Positions 8,291 through 17,734 of a stretch of 64,000 nucleotides of DNA are shown piece after piece (the stretch's first letter is position 1; the number at the start of each line of letters is the position of its first letter). The position numbers were made by a program, and so were the translations under genes. The notes under the pieces were generated by a model. It made no database searches. It had not been told where the DNA came from and saw only the letters and a list, made by a program, of their open reading frames with translations. The DNA comes from Mucilaginibacter xinganensis (GTDB lineage Bacteria; Bacteroidota; Bacteroidia; Sphingobacteriales; Sphingobacteriaceae), in contig NZ_CP022743.1 in the NCBI RefSeq assembly GCF_002257585.1, positions 1,116,001-1,180,000 on the forward strand, in the 5' to 3' direction.

Positions 8291-10096
8291 ATGAAAACTA
8301 TTAAGCTTACTGCATTTATTTTTCTAACATTGTTTTTTATGAATTCCACGTTTACTGATGCAGCCGCAGCTGTAAAAATTTCGTACGAGGTTACTTTTCC
8401 CGAAGCCCAGGCACATTATGCTGATATAGAAATGAAGATTTCGGGACTAAAGCAAAATAGTATTGATCTTAAAATGCCGGTTTGGACACCGGGATCGTAC
8501 CTGGTGAGGGAGTTTGCAAAAAACATAGAATCATTTAGCGCCGAAGCCAATAGTAAAGCCATTCCATCGCCTAAGATAAACAAAAATACCTGGCATATAA
8601 ACACAGCAGGTTTATCAGCAATAACCGTAAAATATCGCGTGTATTGCTTTGAGATCTCTGTTCGCACCAGCTTTGTTGACGCATCACACGGATTTCTATC
8701 AACCACCGGCATTTTTATCTATCCTGATAAAATGCTAAATAACCCATCCACTATAAAAATTATTCCTTACAAAGGGTGGACAACCGTTTCAACCAGTCTG
8801 GAGGCTGTTAACGGCAATCAGTTTACCCGCTTCTCGCCAAATTTTGATATCCTTTTTGATTCGCCGATTGAAGTGGGGAACCAGGATGTTTTTGGCTTTA
8901 CAGCAGCCGGCGTTAAATATGAAGTGTGCATGGTGGGCGGCGGTAATTATGATAAAGAGAAGCTGAAGGTAGATATGGCCAAAATAGCCGAACAGGAAAC
9001 AGCTGTTTTTGGCGAAAATCCCAATAAACACTATGTTTTCATAGTACATAATCACCAGCGCGGCGGCGGTGGCCTGGAGCATTTAAGTTCCACTGTTTTA
9101 GGGGCGTCACGTGATAATTATAGCAATGCCAGCGGGTATCGTAACTTTTTAGGGTTGGTTGCCCACGAGCATTTTCACTTGTGGAATGTGAAACGTTTAC
9201 GCCCGATTGTGCTTGGTCCGTTTGATTACGATAATGAAAATTACACTACCGACCTTTGGATAGCCGAAGGATTTACTGCTTATTATCAAAATATTATTTT
9301 GCGGCACGCGCAGCTTATTGACCCTGAAACCTATTTGGGAGCTATTACCGGCGAAATTAATACCATTGAAAATCAGCCGGGGGCTAAAGTGCAGCCGCTT
9401 GCAGAGGCCAGCTTTGATGCCTGGATAAAGTCATATCGCCCTAATGAAAACTCTGCCAACACGGGGATCTCTTACTATGATAAAGGGGCCGCGGTTGGGA
9501 TGCTGCTTGACCTGGAGATAATTAACGACACTAAGGGGAGAAACTCGCTTGATGATGTAATGAAGTATATGTACAATACTTATTACAAAGAGAAAAAACG
9601 TGGCTATACCGACAAAGAGTTTAAACAGGGACTTGAAAAATTTGCCGGTAAAAACCTCGACGCCTTTTATAAAAACTACATCTACGGCTTAACACCGCTT
9701 AACTATAATAAATACCTGGCTTATGCGGGCTATAATGCTGTTGACGAAGCCGCCACGACCAATGACCCAAGTCTGGGGGTTATCACCAGCGAGATTAACG
9801 GGAAAAGAATTGTTACCGGTGTAGTACGCGGAAGCGCCGCCTGGGTAGATGGTATAAATGTTAATGACGAGCTGACCGCTGTTGACGGGACGCCTGTAAC
9901 CGATATAACTACGATTTTGAACGGTAAGAAAGTTGGGGATAAAATTTCAGTAGCAGTTGTACGCGATGGCTTGCCGTTAACCCTGAATGTTACATTGCTT
10001 AGAAACAACAGGTTTAAATACAAGGTGGGGTCGTTGCCTGATGTTACTGCTGAGCAAATGGCAGTAAGGAAAAAGTGGCTGGGGTTGGTTGAGTAG
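8291..10096 (+). CDS. M61-family metallopeptidase with C-terminal PDZ domain, secreted
   Basis: A 601-residue protein with a signal peptide (residues 1-25, ending near FTDAAAA). The N-terminal beta domain is followed by a gluzincin catalytic core with zinc motif HEHFH at 292-296 and the third ligand Glu326 in WIAEGFTAYY. The C-terminal third (about 490-575) is a PDZ domain (GSAAWVDGINVNDELTAVDG). This is the glycyl-aminopeptidase-like M61 architecture, about 600 residues, which acts on peptides in the periplasm or outside. It is divergent from the marR operon and stands alone. Confidence 0.93.
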   Translation: MKTIKLTAFIFLTLFFMNSTFTDAAAAVKISYEVTFPEAQAHYADIEMKISGLKQNSIDLKMPVWTPGSYLVREFAKNIESFSAEANSKAIPSPKINKNTWHINTAGLSAITVKYRVYCFEISVRTSFVDASHGFLSTTGIFIYPDKMLNNPSTIKIIPYKGWTTVSTSLEAVNGNQFTRFSPNFDILFDSPIEVGNQDVFGFTAAGVKYEVCMVGGGNYDKEKLKVDMAKIAEQETAVFGENPNKHYVFIVHNHQRGGGGLEHLSSTVLGASRDNYSNASGYRNFLGLVAHEHFHLWNVKRLRPIVLGPFDYDNENYTTDLWIAEGFTAYYQNIILRHAQLIDPETYLGAITGEINTIENQPGAKVQPLAEASFDAWIKSYRPNENSANTGISYYDKGAAVGMLLDLEIINDTKGRNSLDDVMKYMYNTYYKEKKRGYTDKEFKQGLEKFAGKNLDAFYKNYIYGLTPLNYNKYLAYAGYNAVDEAATTNDPSLGVITSEINGKRIVTGVVRGSAAWVDGINVNDELTAVDGTPVTDITTILNGKKVGDKISVAVVRDGLPLTLNVTLLRNNRFKYKVGSLPDVTAEQMAVRKKWLGLVE

Positions 10097-10250
10097 GTTG
10101 TAAATGTTGAATTGCGTGGGATGATCATTTCGGTTCATATTATGTCTTTTGAACCCTAAATGAATTTTATTTCATCTCCATAAAACATTTTTGTGGGTTT
10201 TGGTATTTTATATTATATCTATGAAAATTATTAACTAAAACCACACGACC

Positions 10251-10406
10251 ATGAATTCATTATTATACATCATTGCCGTTATACTTGTTATAGGCTGGGC
10301 AATTGGTTTCTTTTTTACTGCTGTAGGCGGTTTAATACACGTATTATTAGTTATTGCTGTTATAGCATTTTTGCTTGGAATTATCCGCAGGCCAACGGCA
10401 ATTTGA
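10251..10406 (+). CDS. Small membrane protein, lmo0937/DUF5670-like
   Basis: A 51-codon gene starting MNSLLYIIAVILVIGWAIGF and ending IIRRPTAI. It has two hydrophobic helices separated by a glycine turn (TAVGGLIH). This length, layout and the VIGWxIGFF core are characteristic of the lmo0937 family of tiny membrane proteins, whose role is unknown and which are often stress-associated. A strong hairpin with a T-run 26 bases after the stop ends the unit, supporting expression. It was identified by reading the sequence directly. Confidence 0.75.
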   Translation: MNSLLYIIAVILVIGWAIGFFFTAVGGLIHVLLVIAVIAFLLGIIRRPTAI

Positions 10407-10431
10407 CGTCTTAGTCAGGTACAATAATTAT

Positions 10432-10463
10432 AAAGGTCCGGTTGTTTTAGCCGGACCTTTTTT
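10432..10463. terminator. Rho-independent terminator, probably bidirectional
   Basis: Perfect 10-bp stem (10432-10441 pairing 10451-10460) with a 9-base loop, T-run on the plus side and A-run on the other. It lies between the small membrane protein gene and the convergent ku gene and can serve both. Confidence 0.85.
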
Positions 10464-10469
10464 ATGTTA

Positions 10470-11240
10470 TCATGCGCCTTTCTTAGCACTCAAACTTTGC
10501 ATCAGCTGCTCATATAAATCATCGCCTGTTGCTTTTTTTGGTTTTAGTTTTTTAACCGTTGCGTGTTTGCCTTTAGCTTTTGCGCGGATGATCTTCAATA
10601 GCTCCTCATTATATTCATCTTTGAATTTTGATACATCAAACTTTTCTGCATATTGGTTAATCAGGGCGAGGCCAACATCCAGCTCTTTTTTGCTGATGTT
10701 TACATCCCCGGCAATTTTAAGATCTTCGGTGCTGCGGATTTCCTGCCCAAAACGGATCCGGGTTACCACCAATACATTGTTAACCGGGTAAACTATACAA
10801 AGCGATTCCGTACTGCGCAGTACAAAACGGGCTAGCCCAGCTTTTTTTGATTTGATGAGCGCCTGCACGAGCAGTGCATAGGCCTTGTTGTTTTTTGTGT
10901 CGGGTTCGGTGTAATAGGAGGTTTCATAAAACATAGGATTTACGTCGCCGATATTTACAAAGCTTTCAATTTCAATAACCTTGCTTTTTTCGGGCGCGGC
11001 TGCTTCAAAGTCTTCGTCCTCCACTATAATGTAATCGTCATTTATTTTATAGCCTTTTACAATTTTATCATACGGAACTTCTTTATGCGTATGCTCGTTT
11101 ACCCGCTGGTAGCGGATTCGTGAATGATCGCGGCTGTCCAGCATATCCAGATCAAGTTTACTGGCTTCAACGGCCGAATATAATTTTACCGGGATGCTTA
11201 CCAGTCCAAAACCGAGCGAGCCCTTCCATATAGATCTCAT
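10470..11240 (-). CDS. ku: Ku protein (bacterial NHEJ DNA-end binding)
   Basis: The ATG at 11240 gives the canonical MRSIWKGSLGFGLVSIPVKLY start; an earlier TTG would add only two residues. The 256-residue protein covers the whole Ku core, including RYQRVNEHTHKEVPYDKIVKGY and the dimerisation region, and ends in a short basic tail (KAKGKHATVKKLKPKKA). Ku homodimers ring broken DNA ends and recruit the ligase LigD. No ligD is in this window. The gene ends at a shared terminator and is divergent from the lipoprotein gene at 11517. Confidence 0.95.
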   Translation of the reverse strand: MRSIWKGSLGFGLVSIPVKLYSAVEASKLDLDMLDSRDHSRIRYQRVNEHTHKEVPYDKIVKGYKINDDYIIVEDEDFEAAAPEKSKVIEIESFVNIGDVNPMFYETSYYTEPDTKNNKAYALLVQALIKSKKAGLARFVLRSTESLCIVYPVNNVLVVTRIRFGQEIRSTEDLKIAGDVNISKKELDVGLALINQYAEKFDVSKFKDEYNEELLKIIRAKAKGKHATVKKLKPKKATGDDLYEQLMQSLSAKKGA

Positions 11241-11435
11241 AGCCAATAGATTTGATTAATAAATATAACCAATAAAGTATTAAAGGGTTTTGACCGATTA
11301 GTGCAATTAAAACAGTAACAATGCAGTGTTAATTACACAACTAATATTTATCAATGCCTTAACACCAGCTTTACATAACAACTGTTTCTTTGCGGCGAGT
11401 AAATTTTTTAGAATAAGATCAGTTTAGTTAGTTAG

Positions 11436-11467
11436 ATCAGCCTGCTAGTAACAGGCTGATTTTTTTT
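11436..11467 (+). terminator. Orphan rho-independent terminator between ku and the lipoprotein gene
   Basis: Stem of 9 bp (11436-11444 pairing 11452-11460), 7-base loop and a run of at least seven T. The ku gene points the other way and the next plus-strand gene begins downstream at 11517, so it ends a transcript that has no annotated gene. A -7-like box lies after it. Confidence 0.75.
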
Positions 11468-11491
11468 CATCTCTGTTTCATCTAAAAAGGG

Positions 11492-11499
11492 TAATTTTG
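11492..11499 (+). promoter_or_regulatory. Candidate -7 promoter element (TAATTTTG) of the lipoprotein gene
   Basis: Exact match to TAnnTTTG, 17 bases before the ATG at 11517 and downstream of the orphan terminator, so the lipoprotein gene appears to have its own start. A clear TTG at -33 is not seen. Confidence 0.45.
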
Positions 11500-11516
11500 G
11501 CTTCCTCATCTGCATT

Positions 11517-12422
11517 ATGAAACTAATTCAATCTGCCTGCATTATCGTGTTACTTTTCCTTAGTTCATGTTCCGCGCCATTATATGTTGCAGTGCCTGTG
11601 GATTATACCGCAAAACTGAATTTCAGGCCTGATTCAACCATCATCGTGCTCATTAATCAGTTTGATGTAACGCAGGCAAAGGTCAATAACAAAAAGAAGC
11701 TGGATGTAATTAAATCAGGAGCGGCTGCAGCTATTAATTATGCCGGATTGGAACTGGGCTCGCTGCCGCATGTTAAGGTGATTAACCTGGTTGACTCCCT
11801 CAATCTACCTGTAAATACCGATTCGGTTAAACTGATCGCAGCAAAAAATAAAGCAAATTATGTAATGGCCCTGAAAGGGTTTTCTGCTGATATAGGTTTG
11901 TCAGAAATATCAAACAATACCAGTTATTATAACACCAATACTACCGTAAATTTTGTTTTGTATGAGAATAACGGTATTTATTACCGCAAGCTTGATGGCA
12001 AGTCTGTAGATCCGCAGTCGGAGCAGCCTTATATGGGCCTTATACCAACGTTGTTGATTCATCCAACTATAAAGGGAAACAAACAATCTATTAAAACGTC
12101 GGCGGAGCATGCCACGGAAAATGCCCTGCAGGATTATTTTCCCTATACCATTACCCATAACAGGCCACTTTACAACGATGCTATTTTTCTGCCCGCTATA
12201 AAAGAAATCCAGTCAGGTAACCTGAAAAAGGCCGATAGCTTACTTCAGCCTTTTTTGCAGGATAAAAACCCGCAGATAGCAAGCAAGGCCGCCTATAACC
12301 TGGCCGTAGTATATGAATCGGAAGGAGACATTGATTCCGCACTCGACCTGGCACAGCAATCATCAGATAAATATAAAAATGAATTTGCTACACTGATTCT
12401 TGCTGATCTGAAAGAGGAGTAA
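11517..12422 (+). CDS. Lipoprotein with TPR-like C-terminus (possibly DUF6340-like)
   Basis: A 301-residue protein with a lipoprotein signal ending LFLSSC (lipidated Cys at residue 18). The middle region has segments such as STIIVLINQFDVTQAK and NYVMALKGFSADIG. The last 70 residues look like a TPR pair (ADSLLQPFLQDKNPQIASKAAYNLA, then AVVYESEGDIDSALDLAQQ). The layout resembles DUF6340 lipoproteins of Bacteroidota, but that assignment is tentative and no function is known. Its 3' end overlaps the convergent GNAT gene by 35 bases. Confidence 0.75.
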   Translation: MKLIQSACIIVLLFLSSCSAPLYVAVPVDYTAKLNFRPDSTIIVLINQFDVTQAKVNNKKKLDVIKSGAAAAINYAGLELGSLPHVKVINLVDSLNLPVNTDSVKLIAAKNKANYVMALKGFSADIGLSEISNNTSYYNTNTTVNFVLYENNGIYYRKLDGKSVDPQSEQPYMGLIPTLLIHPTIKGNKQSIKTSAEHATENALQDYFPYTITHNRPLYNDAIFLPAIKEIQSGNLKKADSLLQPFLQDKNPQIASKAAYNLAVVYESEGDIDSALDLAQQSSDKYKNEFATLILADLKEE

Positions 12423-12858
12423 GCCATTTTTGCATGATCACGTAGCTTATCCCGTTTTTGGTAAATGGCTCGCCGGTTTTGGTAAATCCAAGCTTTAAAT
12501 AAAATCCAATAGCATTTGTGCGTGCATTGCACCAGATGCGTTTGCCACCATCATCTTCAACATGCTTTATAACGTACTTTAATAAAATACTCCCTATCCC
12601 GTTATTTTGCATCGCCGTGTTAACAGCCAGCTTGCGAAACTGGTACTCATCACCATGCTGAAAAAGTGAAATCACCCCCGCCAGCTTATTATCTGTAAAG
12701 GCGCCAAAATGCATACCGTCTGCATCTTCCTCCATTTCCATTTCATGCTTCGTCATACCGGGATACAAAACATCCCGGCGTAGCTGCCAGGTATGCTCAG
12801 GGCGAATCTGCTCGATTACGGGTTTCGGGCGTTCAATTTCGGAGTTAGCTATTGGCAT
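12388..12858 (-). CDS. GNAT-family N-acetyltransferase
   Basis: About 156 residues from the ATG at 12858; a TTG nine codons earlier is also possible. Motif A, the acetyl-CoA pyrophosphate loop, is RKLAVNTAMQNNGIGSILL. A second motif, NARTNAIGFYLKLGF, and the closing beta strand around YVIMQKWL complete the fold. The acceptor substrate is unknown. It follows the acyl-CoA carboxylase gene on the same strand (33 bases) and may share its transcript. Its 3' end overlaps the convergent lipoprotein gene. Confidence 0.88.
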   Translation of the reverse strand: MPIANSEIERPKPVIEQIRPEHTWQLRRDVLYPGMTKHEMEMEEDADGMHFGAFTDNKLAGVISLFQHGDEYQFRKLAVNTAMQNNGIGSILLKYVIKHVEDDGGKRIWCNARTNAIGFYLKLGFTKTGEPFTKNGISYVIMQKWLTPLSDQQESV

Positions 12859-12891
12859 TTGATGTTCAACTAAAGTAGCATTCAAGCAAAC

Positions 12892-14433
12892 TTACAACGG
12901 AATATTCCCGTGCTTTTTCCTCGGGTTATTCACTACTTTATTTTCCAGCATTTTAAAGGCATGGATCAGTTTTACCCGTGTTTCGGCCGGTTCAATTACT
13001 TCATCAATAAAGCCGCGCTCGGCAGCGCGGTATGGGTTGGTAAATATTTCCGAATATTGCAGCTCCATTTCTTTCCATTTGGCGTCTTTATCTTCAGCCG
13101 CGTTGATCTCTCTTTTGAAGATGATCTCTGCCGCGCCCTTGGCCCCCATAACAGCAATCTCTGCCGTAGGCCAGGCATAGTTCATATCAGCGCCAATATG
13201 TTTGGAATTCATTACATCATAAGCACCACCATAAGCTTTACGGGTTATCACAGTAATGCGTGGCACCGTCGCTTCGCAAAAAGCATAAAGCAGCTTGGCT
13301 CCATTGGTGATAATTGCATTCCACTCCTGGTCGGTACCGGGTAAAAATCCCGGTACATCTTCAAAAACCAGCAGTGGGATATTAAAACTATCGCAAAAAC
13401 GCACAAACCTGGCGCCTTTGGTTGATGAGTTGATATCAAGTACACCAGCCAAAAATGCCGGCTGGTTAGCTACAATACCAATGCTGCGGCCGGCAAGGCG
13501 GGCAAAGCCCACCACAATATTTTCTGCAAAATCCTTGTGTACCTCTAAAAATGACCTCTCGTCAATAACGTGGCCAATAACTTCTCTTATATCATAGGGC
13601 TGCGAAGCATTTTCAGGCATTATGGTGTTAAGTTCTTCCCTGAGTTCGTTCTTTATTTCGTAAGGGAGGGCAGGAGCCCGGTCCTCGCAGTTCTGCGGCA
13701 TGTAGCTTAAAAGCTTTTTTACATTTTCAATGGCCTCAATTTCGTTGGCACAGGCAAAATGTGTAACGCCTGATTTGGTGGCATGGGTATTAGCCCCGCC
13801 CAGTTCTTCGGACGATACTTCTTCGTGTGTTACTGTTTTTACCACGTTGGGGCCGGTAACAAACATGTAGCTGGTATTTTCAACCATCAGTATGAAATCT
13901 GTTATGGCCGGTGAATATACCGCACCGCCCGCGCAAGGGCCAAGGATAGCCGAGATTTGTGGCACAACACCCGATGCCATGGTATTGCGGTAAAAGATAT
14001 CGGCATAGCCGCCTAATGACACTACGCCTTCCTGGATCCGCGCCCCGCCTGAGTCGTTTAGTCCTACAACCGGCGCGCCATTTTTCATGGCGAGGTCCAT
14101 TATCTTGCAGATCTTTTCAGCATGAGTCTCCGAAAGCGAACCGCCAAACACGGTAAAATCCTGCGAGAAAACATACACCAGCCTGCCGTTAACCGTTCCG
14201 TAGCCGGTTATTACACCGTCGCCCGGGTACTTTTCCTTCTCCATCCCAAAATCGGTAGAGCGATGGGAGACCAACATGCCTATTTCCTGGAAAGAGCCTT
14301 CATCCATTAAAAAATGTAGGCGCTCACGTGCTGTAAGTTTGCCTTTTTTATGCTGACTTTCAATACGTGCCTTTCCACCGCCCAGCAGGGCCTCTTCACG
14401 CTTTTTACCTAATAGCTTAATCTTATTATCCAC
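12892..14433 (-). CDS. Acyl-CoA carboxylase carboxyltransferase (beta) subunit, propionyl-CoA type
   Basis: A 513-residue, two-lobed crotonase-fold carboxyltransferase, full length for the PccB/MmdA family, with a GTG start. The N-lobe has [20 protein letters not shown], the acyl-CoA oxyanion region [19 protein letters not shown] and [16 protein letters not shown]. The C-lobe has [24 protein letters not shown] and [14 protein letters not shown]. It transfers carboxyl from biotin to an acyl-CoA, most likely propionyl-CoA giving methylmalonyl-CoA, or the reverse in a decarboxylase. The biotin carboxylase and carrier genes are not adjacent, so substrate and direction are inferred. It runs with the GNAT gene downstream. 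Confidence 0.92.
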   Translation of the reverse strand: MDNKIKLLGKKREEALLGGGKARIESQHKKGKLTARERLHFLMDEGSFQEIGMLVSHRSTDFGMEKEKYPGDGVITGYGTVNGRLVYVFSQDFTVFGGSLSETHAEKICKIMDLAMKNGAPVVGLNDSGGARIQEGVVSLGGYADIFYRNTMASGVVPQISAILGPCAGGAVYSPAITDFILMVENTSYMFVTGPNVVKTVTHEEVSSEELGGANTHATKSGVTHFACANEIEAIENVKKLLSYMPQNCEDRAPALPYEIKNELREELNTIMPENASQPYDIREVIGHVIDERSFLEVHKDFAENIVVGFARLAGRSIGIVANQPAFLAGVLDINSSTKGARFVRFCDSFNIPLLVFEDVPGFLPGTDQEWNAIITNGAKLLYAFCEATVPRITVITRKAYGGAYDVMNSKHIGADMNYAWPTAEIAVMGAKGAAEIIFKREINAAEDKDAKWKEMELQYSEIFTNPYRAAERGFIDEVIEPAETRVKLIHAFKMLENKVVNNPRKKHGNIPL

Positions 14434-14579
14434 AGTATCGGTTTATAAAAATGCAAGATGGTAATTTTAGGTGAAAGCTGAAAGGTAAAAGACGAAAGGC
14501 AAAAAAAAGGGACAAATAACAGCCCGGCAGCAATTGAAATAACAGCAGCATTAAACAATAAACAGTAAATTCGTTGCTA

Positions 14580-15812
14580 ATGACTGTTTATTACATTATT
14601 TCTATTCTAATATTTTTGACGGCGGTTTTTGCCTATATAAATGATCGTTTGATCAAATGGCCGCCAACCATAGGTATCATGGTCATTGCGCTTTTCTCTT
14701 CCATCCTGTTAGCCATACTTGGAAATTTAATACCCGTAATATCATCAAGGGCGTTGCTGCTGGTTTCAAACATTAATTTTGAGCAGGTTCTGATGAAAAT
14801 AATGCTGAGTTTCCTGCTTTTTGCAGGCGCGCTGCACGTTGATGCAGGGGAGCTTAAAAAGGAAAAATGGCCTGTTATGTTAATGGCTACTGCGGGCACG
14901 TTTATTTCCACTTTTTTGGTAAGTATAATGGCTTACTACCTTTTTCTTTTCCTTCATCTAAACATATCATACATCTACTGCCTGTTATTTGGTGCGCTGA
15001 TTTCGCCCACCGACCCAATTGCAGTTATGGGTATTTTGAAGCAGGCCGGGATCCCAAAGTCCCTGGAAATAAAAATAACCGGCGAGTCGCTGTTTAATGA
15101 TGGTGTGGGTGTTGTTGTTTTTTTAACCATACTTGAAGTCGCTATAAATGGTACCGATAAGTTTTCGGTAGGTAATACCGCCCTGCTTTTTTTGAAAGAA
15201 GCGGGCGGCGGATTGTTGTTCGGAGCGGTTTTGGGCTACACAGCGCACTTACTGATCAAATCAATAGATAATTACCGGGTTGAGGTTTTAATAACGCTTG
15301 CGGTGGTAATGTGCGGTTATTCGTTAGCCGATCATTTTCATTTATCAGGTCCCCTGGCAATTATTGTTGCAGGCATAATCATGGGTACCAAAGGGAAAAA
15401 AGAAGGTTTGTCAGAGATCTCGCGCGATTATCTTGGTAAATTTTGGGACCTTACAGACGAGATTTTTAATGCCATTCTTTTTTTGCTGATCGGCCTTGAG
15501 ATGCTGGTGATAAAAATTAACCCAACCATTATGATAGTAGGGGGGATAATGATTGTTGTGGTATTGCTGGCGCGCTGGGCATGCGTGGCGCTGCCTGTTT
15601 TGTTTTTAAAGAACTGGATCAGGTTTGAAAAAAATGCAGTTATTATGCTTACCTGGGGCGGCCTGAGGGGCGGCCTGTCCGTTGCTATGGCACTTTCTAT
15701 CCCCGAAGCGATGCATAGGGATGAGTTTGTTTTAATTACCTACATTATTGTTGTATTCTCTATTATTGTACAAGGGCTTACCATTGGTAAGCTGGCACAA
15801 AAAACCGCATAA
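14580..15812 (+). CDS. CPA1-family sodium/proton antiporter
   Basis: 410 residues from the ATG at 14580; a TTG two codons earlier is less likely. About eleven to twelve hydrophobic helices are visible. The ion-binding motif is GALISPTDPIAVMGILKQ, followed by GESLFNDGVGVVVFL, both diagnostic of CPA1/NhaP exchangers. Near the C-terminus is TWGGLRGGLSVAMALSIPE. It exchanges cytosolic Na+ or K+ for protons in pH and salt homeostasis. There is no C-terminal cytosolic regulatory domain. It is divergent from the carboxylase gene and stands alone. Confidence 0.93.
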   Translation: MTVYYIISILIFLTAVFAYINDRLIKWPPTIGIMVIALFSSILLAILGNLIPVISSRALLLVSNINFEQVLMKIMLSFLLFAGALHVDAGELKKEKWPVMLMATAGTFISTFLVSIMAYYLFLFLHLNISYIYCLLFGALISPTDPIAVMGILKQAGIPKSLEIKITGESLFNDGVGVVVFLTILEVAINGTDKFSVGNTALLFLKEAGGGLLFGAVLGYTAHLLIKSIDNYRVEVLITLAVVMCGYSLADHFHLSGPLAIIVAGIIMGTKGKKEGLSEISRDYLGKFWDLTDEIFNAILFLLIGLEMLVIKINPTIMIVGGIMIVVVLLARWACVALPVLFLKNWIRFEKNAVIMLTWGGLRGGLSVAMALSIPEAMHRDEFVLITYIIVVFSIIVQGLTIGKLAQKTA

Positions 15813-16122
15813 ATTTAAAACCAATATTTAGTTGGATGCTTATAATAACGTGAGTTCGACATAAGCAAAAGAAGGCGTCACAACTAAACCTCGCTACCAC
15901 CGCGTGCAGACGTAGTTTTAGATGAGGCAAATTGTGTATTCACGTCGCCAGCGCGTTCCATTTTTGCATGCGGAACACCCGGAACACAGTGAAACATGCT
16001 GATTATCAGTTCATTTGCTTTTTATTGAGGACTGGAAGTGTGTAAGTACCTGATAATAAACATGTTTCACTAATACTTCTATCGAATTCTCGTTATACTA
16101 AGGCGTATTAAACCAAAATAAT
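15813..16122. other. 310-base intergenic region with a long inverted repeat
   Basis: No gene is evident. A minus-strand frame of 37 codons starting MFHCVPGVPH has no recognisable domain and is not called. The stretch contains spaced GAACA-type units (15972-15998) and the inverted repeat listed separately. Confidence 0.6.
15989..16070. repeat. Inverted repeat with 21-base arms, parS-like half-sites at the ends
   Basis: Left arm 15989-16009 and right arm 16050-16070 are inverted copies matching at 19 of 21 positions, around a 40-base centre. The outer ends are GTGAAACA and TGTTTCAC, identical to the two halves of the ParB site parS but arranged outward rather than joined. It could be a small mobile-element remnant, a hairpin or a protein-binding site. 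No T-run follows, so it is not a terminator. Confidence 0.6.
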
Positions 16123-16392
16123 ATGAACCAATACCAGCAAAAGTGGATTGAAGTATTAACCAATGCTCACATCCCTGATTGGAAAATTGAAGCACAGGGT
16201 GAAGATATTTATGTAGAAATGCCGCATGTTACCGATCTGAAATTGATCAGGGATAACCTGCCTGAAACCCTCGCGCTCATGTCATTGGATATCCGGGAAC
16301 CCAAAGAACGCCTAAAATTTATTTTTCATAACGGCTATGAGAATTTTGAATACCTGTTGAACCCTAACGAGCACGATCTGGATGAAAAGTGA
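16123..16392 (+). CDS. Hypothetical small cytosolic protein
   Basis: An 89-residue protein opening MNQYQQKWIEVLTNAHIPDW, with no signal peptide and no membrane helix, acidic and mixed alpha/beta by eye (DIYVEMPHVTDLKLIRDNL, LKFIFHNGYENFEYLL). I do not recognise a family. Codon use resembles the neighbours, the ATG is clear, and the gene is convergent with the MFS gene at 16434-17609. Confidence 0.65.
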   Translation: MNQYQQKWIEVLTNAHIPDWKIEAQGEDIYVEMPHVTDLKLIRDNLPETLALMSLDIREPKERLKFIFHNGYENFEYLLNPNEHDLDEK

Positions 16393-16433
16393 GTTGGGAT
16401 AAGTCGGCAGCGTTTGAGAGAAAATTCGTGAAA

Positions 16434-17609
16434 TTACAATTTTGCCCTGGTAGAGAGTACTACTACGCTCATCCCCATAATTGCAATGAATATAAACGAA
16501 GCGCGTAAAGTAGCAAGACCTGCTATAAAACCAATCATGGGTGGGCCGACCAGGAAGCCGGTGAACCCGATGGTGGATACTGCGGCTAAAGCCACCCCGG
16601 CCGACATGGTTTTTGACCGCCCGGCTGCGCTGTAAACCATTGGTACTACTGATGAAACACCTGCACCCACAAAAAGGAAACCTGCCATAGCAGTATAAAA
16701 ATAAGGGAATATTACCGCAATAAGTAAACCCGTTACGGTTAATGAGCCGCTTACCTGTAACGTCCTTTTTAAGCCATATCGACCGGCGAACCAGTCGGCT
16801 ATAAACCTGCCACCTGCCATGGTAGCCATAAATGCGGTAAAGCCGGCGCCCTGTAAAGCAATAGGGGCCTCCACCACTTTTTTAAAGTAAACAACGCTCC
16901 AGTCGAACATAGCGCCCTCGCAGATCATGGAGCAAAAGGCAATAGTGCCCAATGTTAACAATGGCACAATAAGCTTTAATTTTTGACGGATGGAGACCGA
17001 TTCTTCGTTGACTTTTTTTGGAGCGCCCGCATCATCATAAAGGTAGCGGGATACGATGACCACACCTACAGTAAGAACCGCTAAAACAATGATGAAATGG
17101 TGAAAAGGATCAACCTGGTTAGCAATCATTACAGTGCCAATACCTGCACCGGTAAATCCTGCCAGGCTCCATAAGCCATGGAACGACGCCATAATAGGCT
17201 TTTTATAAAGGCCTTCGGCGGTAACGGCCTGCGTATTAACAGAAATGTTAACTGCATTGCTCGAAAAGCCAAAGCAAACCAGGCAAATGATGAGTTGAAA
17301 AGTATTTTGGGCCAGGCCAAGGCTGGTAAGGCAAATGGCATAAACAATAATGGCAGCCAGCAGCAATTTTTTGCTGCCTATTTTTGTAATCATCCAGCCG
17401 GAAAACGGTAAGGAAAGCATTAGGCCAACCGGTAATGAAAACAATACAGCACCCAGTGCAGCATCTGTTAAACCCATAGTTTGCTGGATGGTGGCAATGC
17501 GCGACGCCCAGCTGGAGAAACACAACCCCGCCATAAAAAACAGAACGCCAACCGCTATGCGGAGCGCCTTTTTAGTTACAGTTGGTTGTATAGTAAGTGT
17601 GTCTGTCAT
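16434..17609 (-). CDS. MFS transporter, YbjJ-like
   Basis: A 391-residue carrier with twelve hydrophobic helices. It opens with the subfamily's signature FMAGLCFSSWASRIATIQQTM, followed by the loop 2-3 motif GWMITKIGSKKLL. Substrate is unknown. It closely resembles the MFS protein at 36745-37941: both share SSWASRI, GAVLFSLPVGLML-type, NTQ and MASFHG/MATFHG segments, so the two are paralogues. The gene stands alone on the minus strand. Confidence 0.87.
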   Translation of the reverse strand: MTDTLTIQPTVTKKALRIAVGVLFFMAGLCFSSWASRIATIQQTMGLTDAALGAVLFSLPVGLMLSLPFSGWMITKIGSKKLLLAAIIVYAICLTSLGLAQNTFQLIICLVCFGFSSNAVNISVNTQAVTAEGLYKKPIMASFHGLWSLAGFTGAGIGTVMIANQVDPFHHFIIVLAVLTVGVVIVSRYLYDDAGAPKKVNEESVSIRQKLKLIVPLLTLGTIAFCSMICEGAMFDWSVVYFKKVVEAPIALQGAGFTAFMATMAGGRFIADWFAGRYGLKRTLQVSGSLTVTGLLIAVIFPYFYTAMAGFLFVGAGVSSVVPMVYSAAGRSKTMSAGVALAAVSTIGFTGFLVGPPMIGFIAGLATLRASFIFIAIMGMSVVVLSTRAKL

Positions 17610-17734
17610 TATTTAGCATTATCTTAGTGTGTAAAGTACACTTAGGTAAGCTGTTACAAAAGTAAGTTAATTTATGCTGAAACAGAAACGCTGATTCTAA
17701 TCTTTGCGTAAAGATTAATTGCTGCTGCTTTTAT

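Noticed and set aside
15890..16000. Minus-strand 37-codon frame (MFHCVPGVPH...) over the GAACA units
   Set aside because: It is made partly from the repeat units and has no domain or expression signals.
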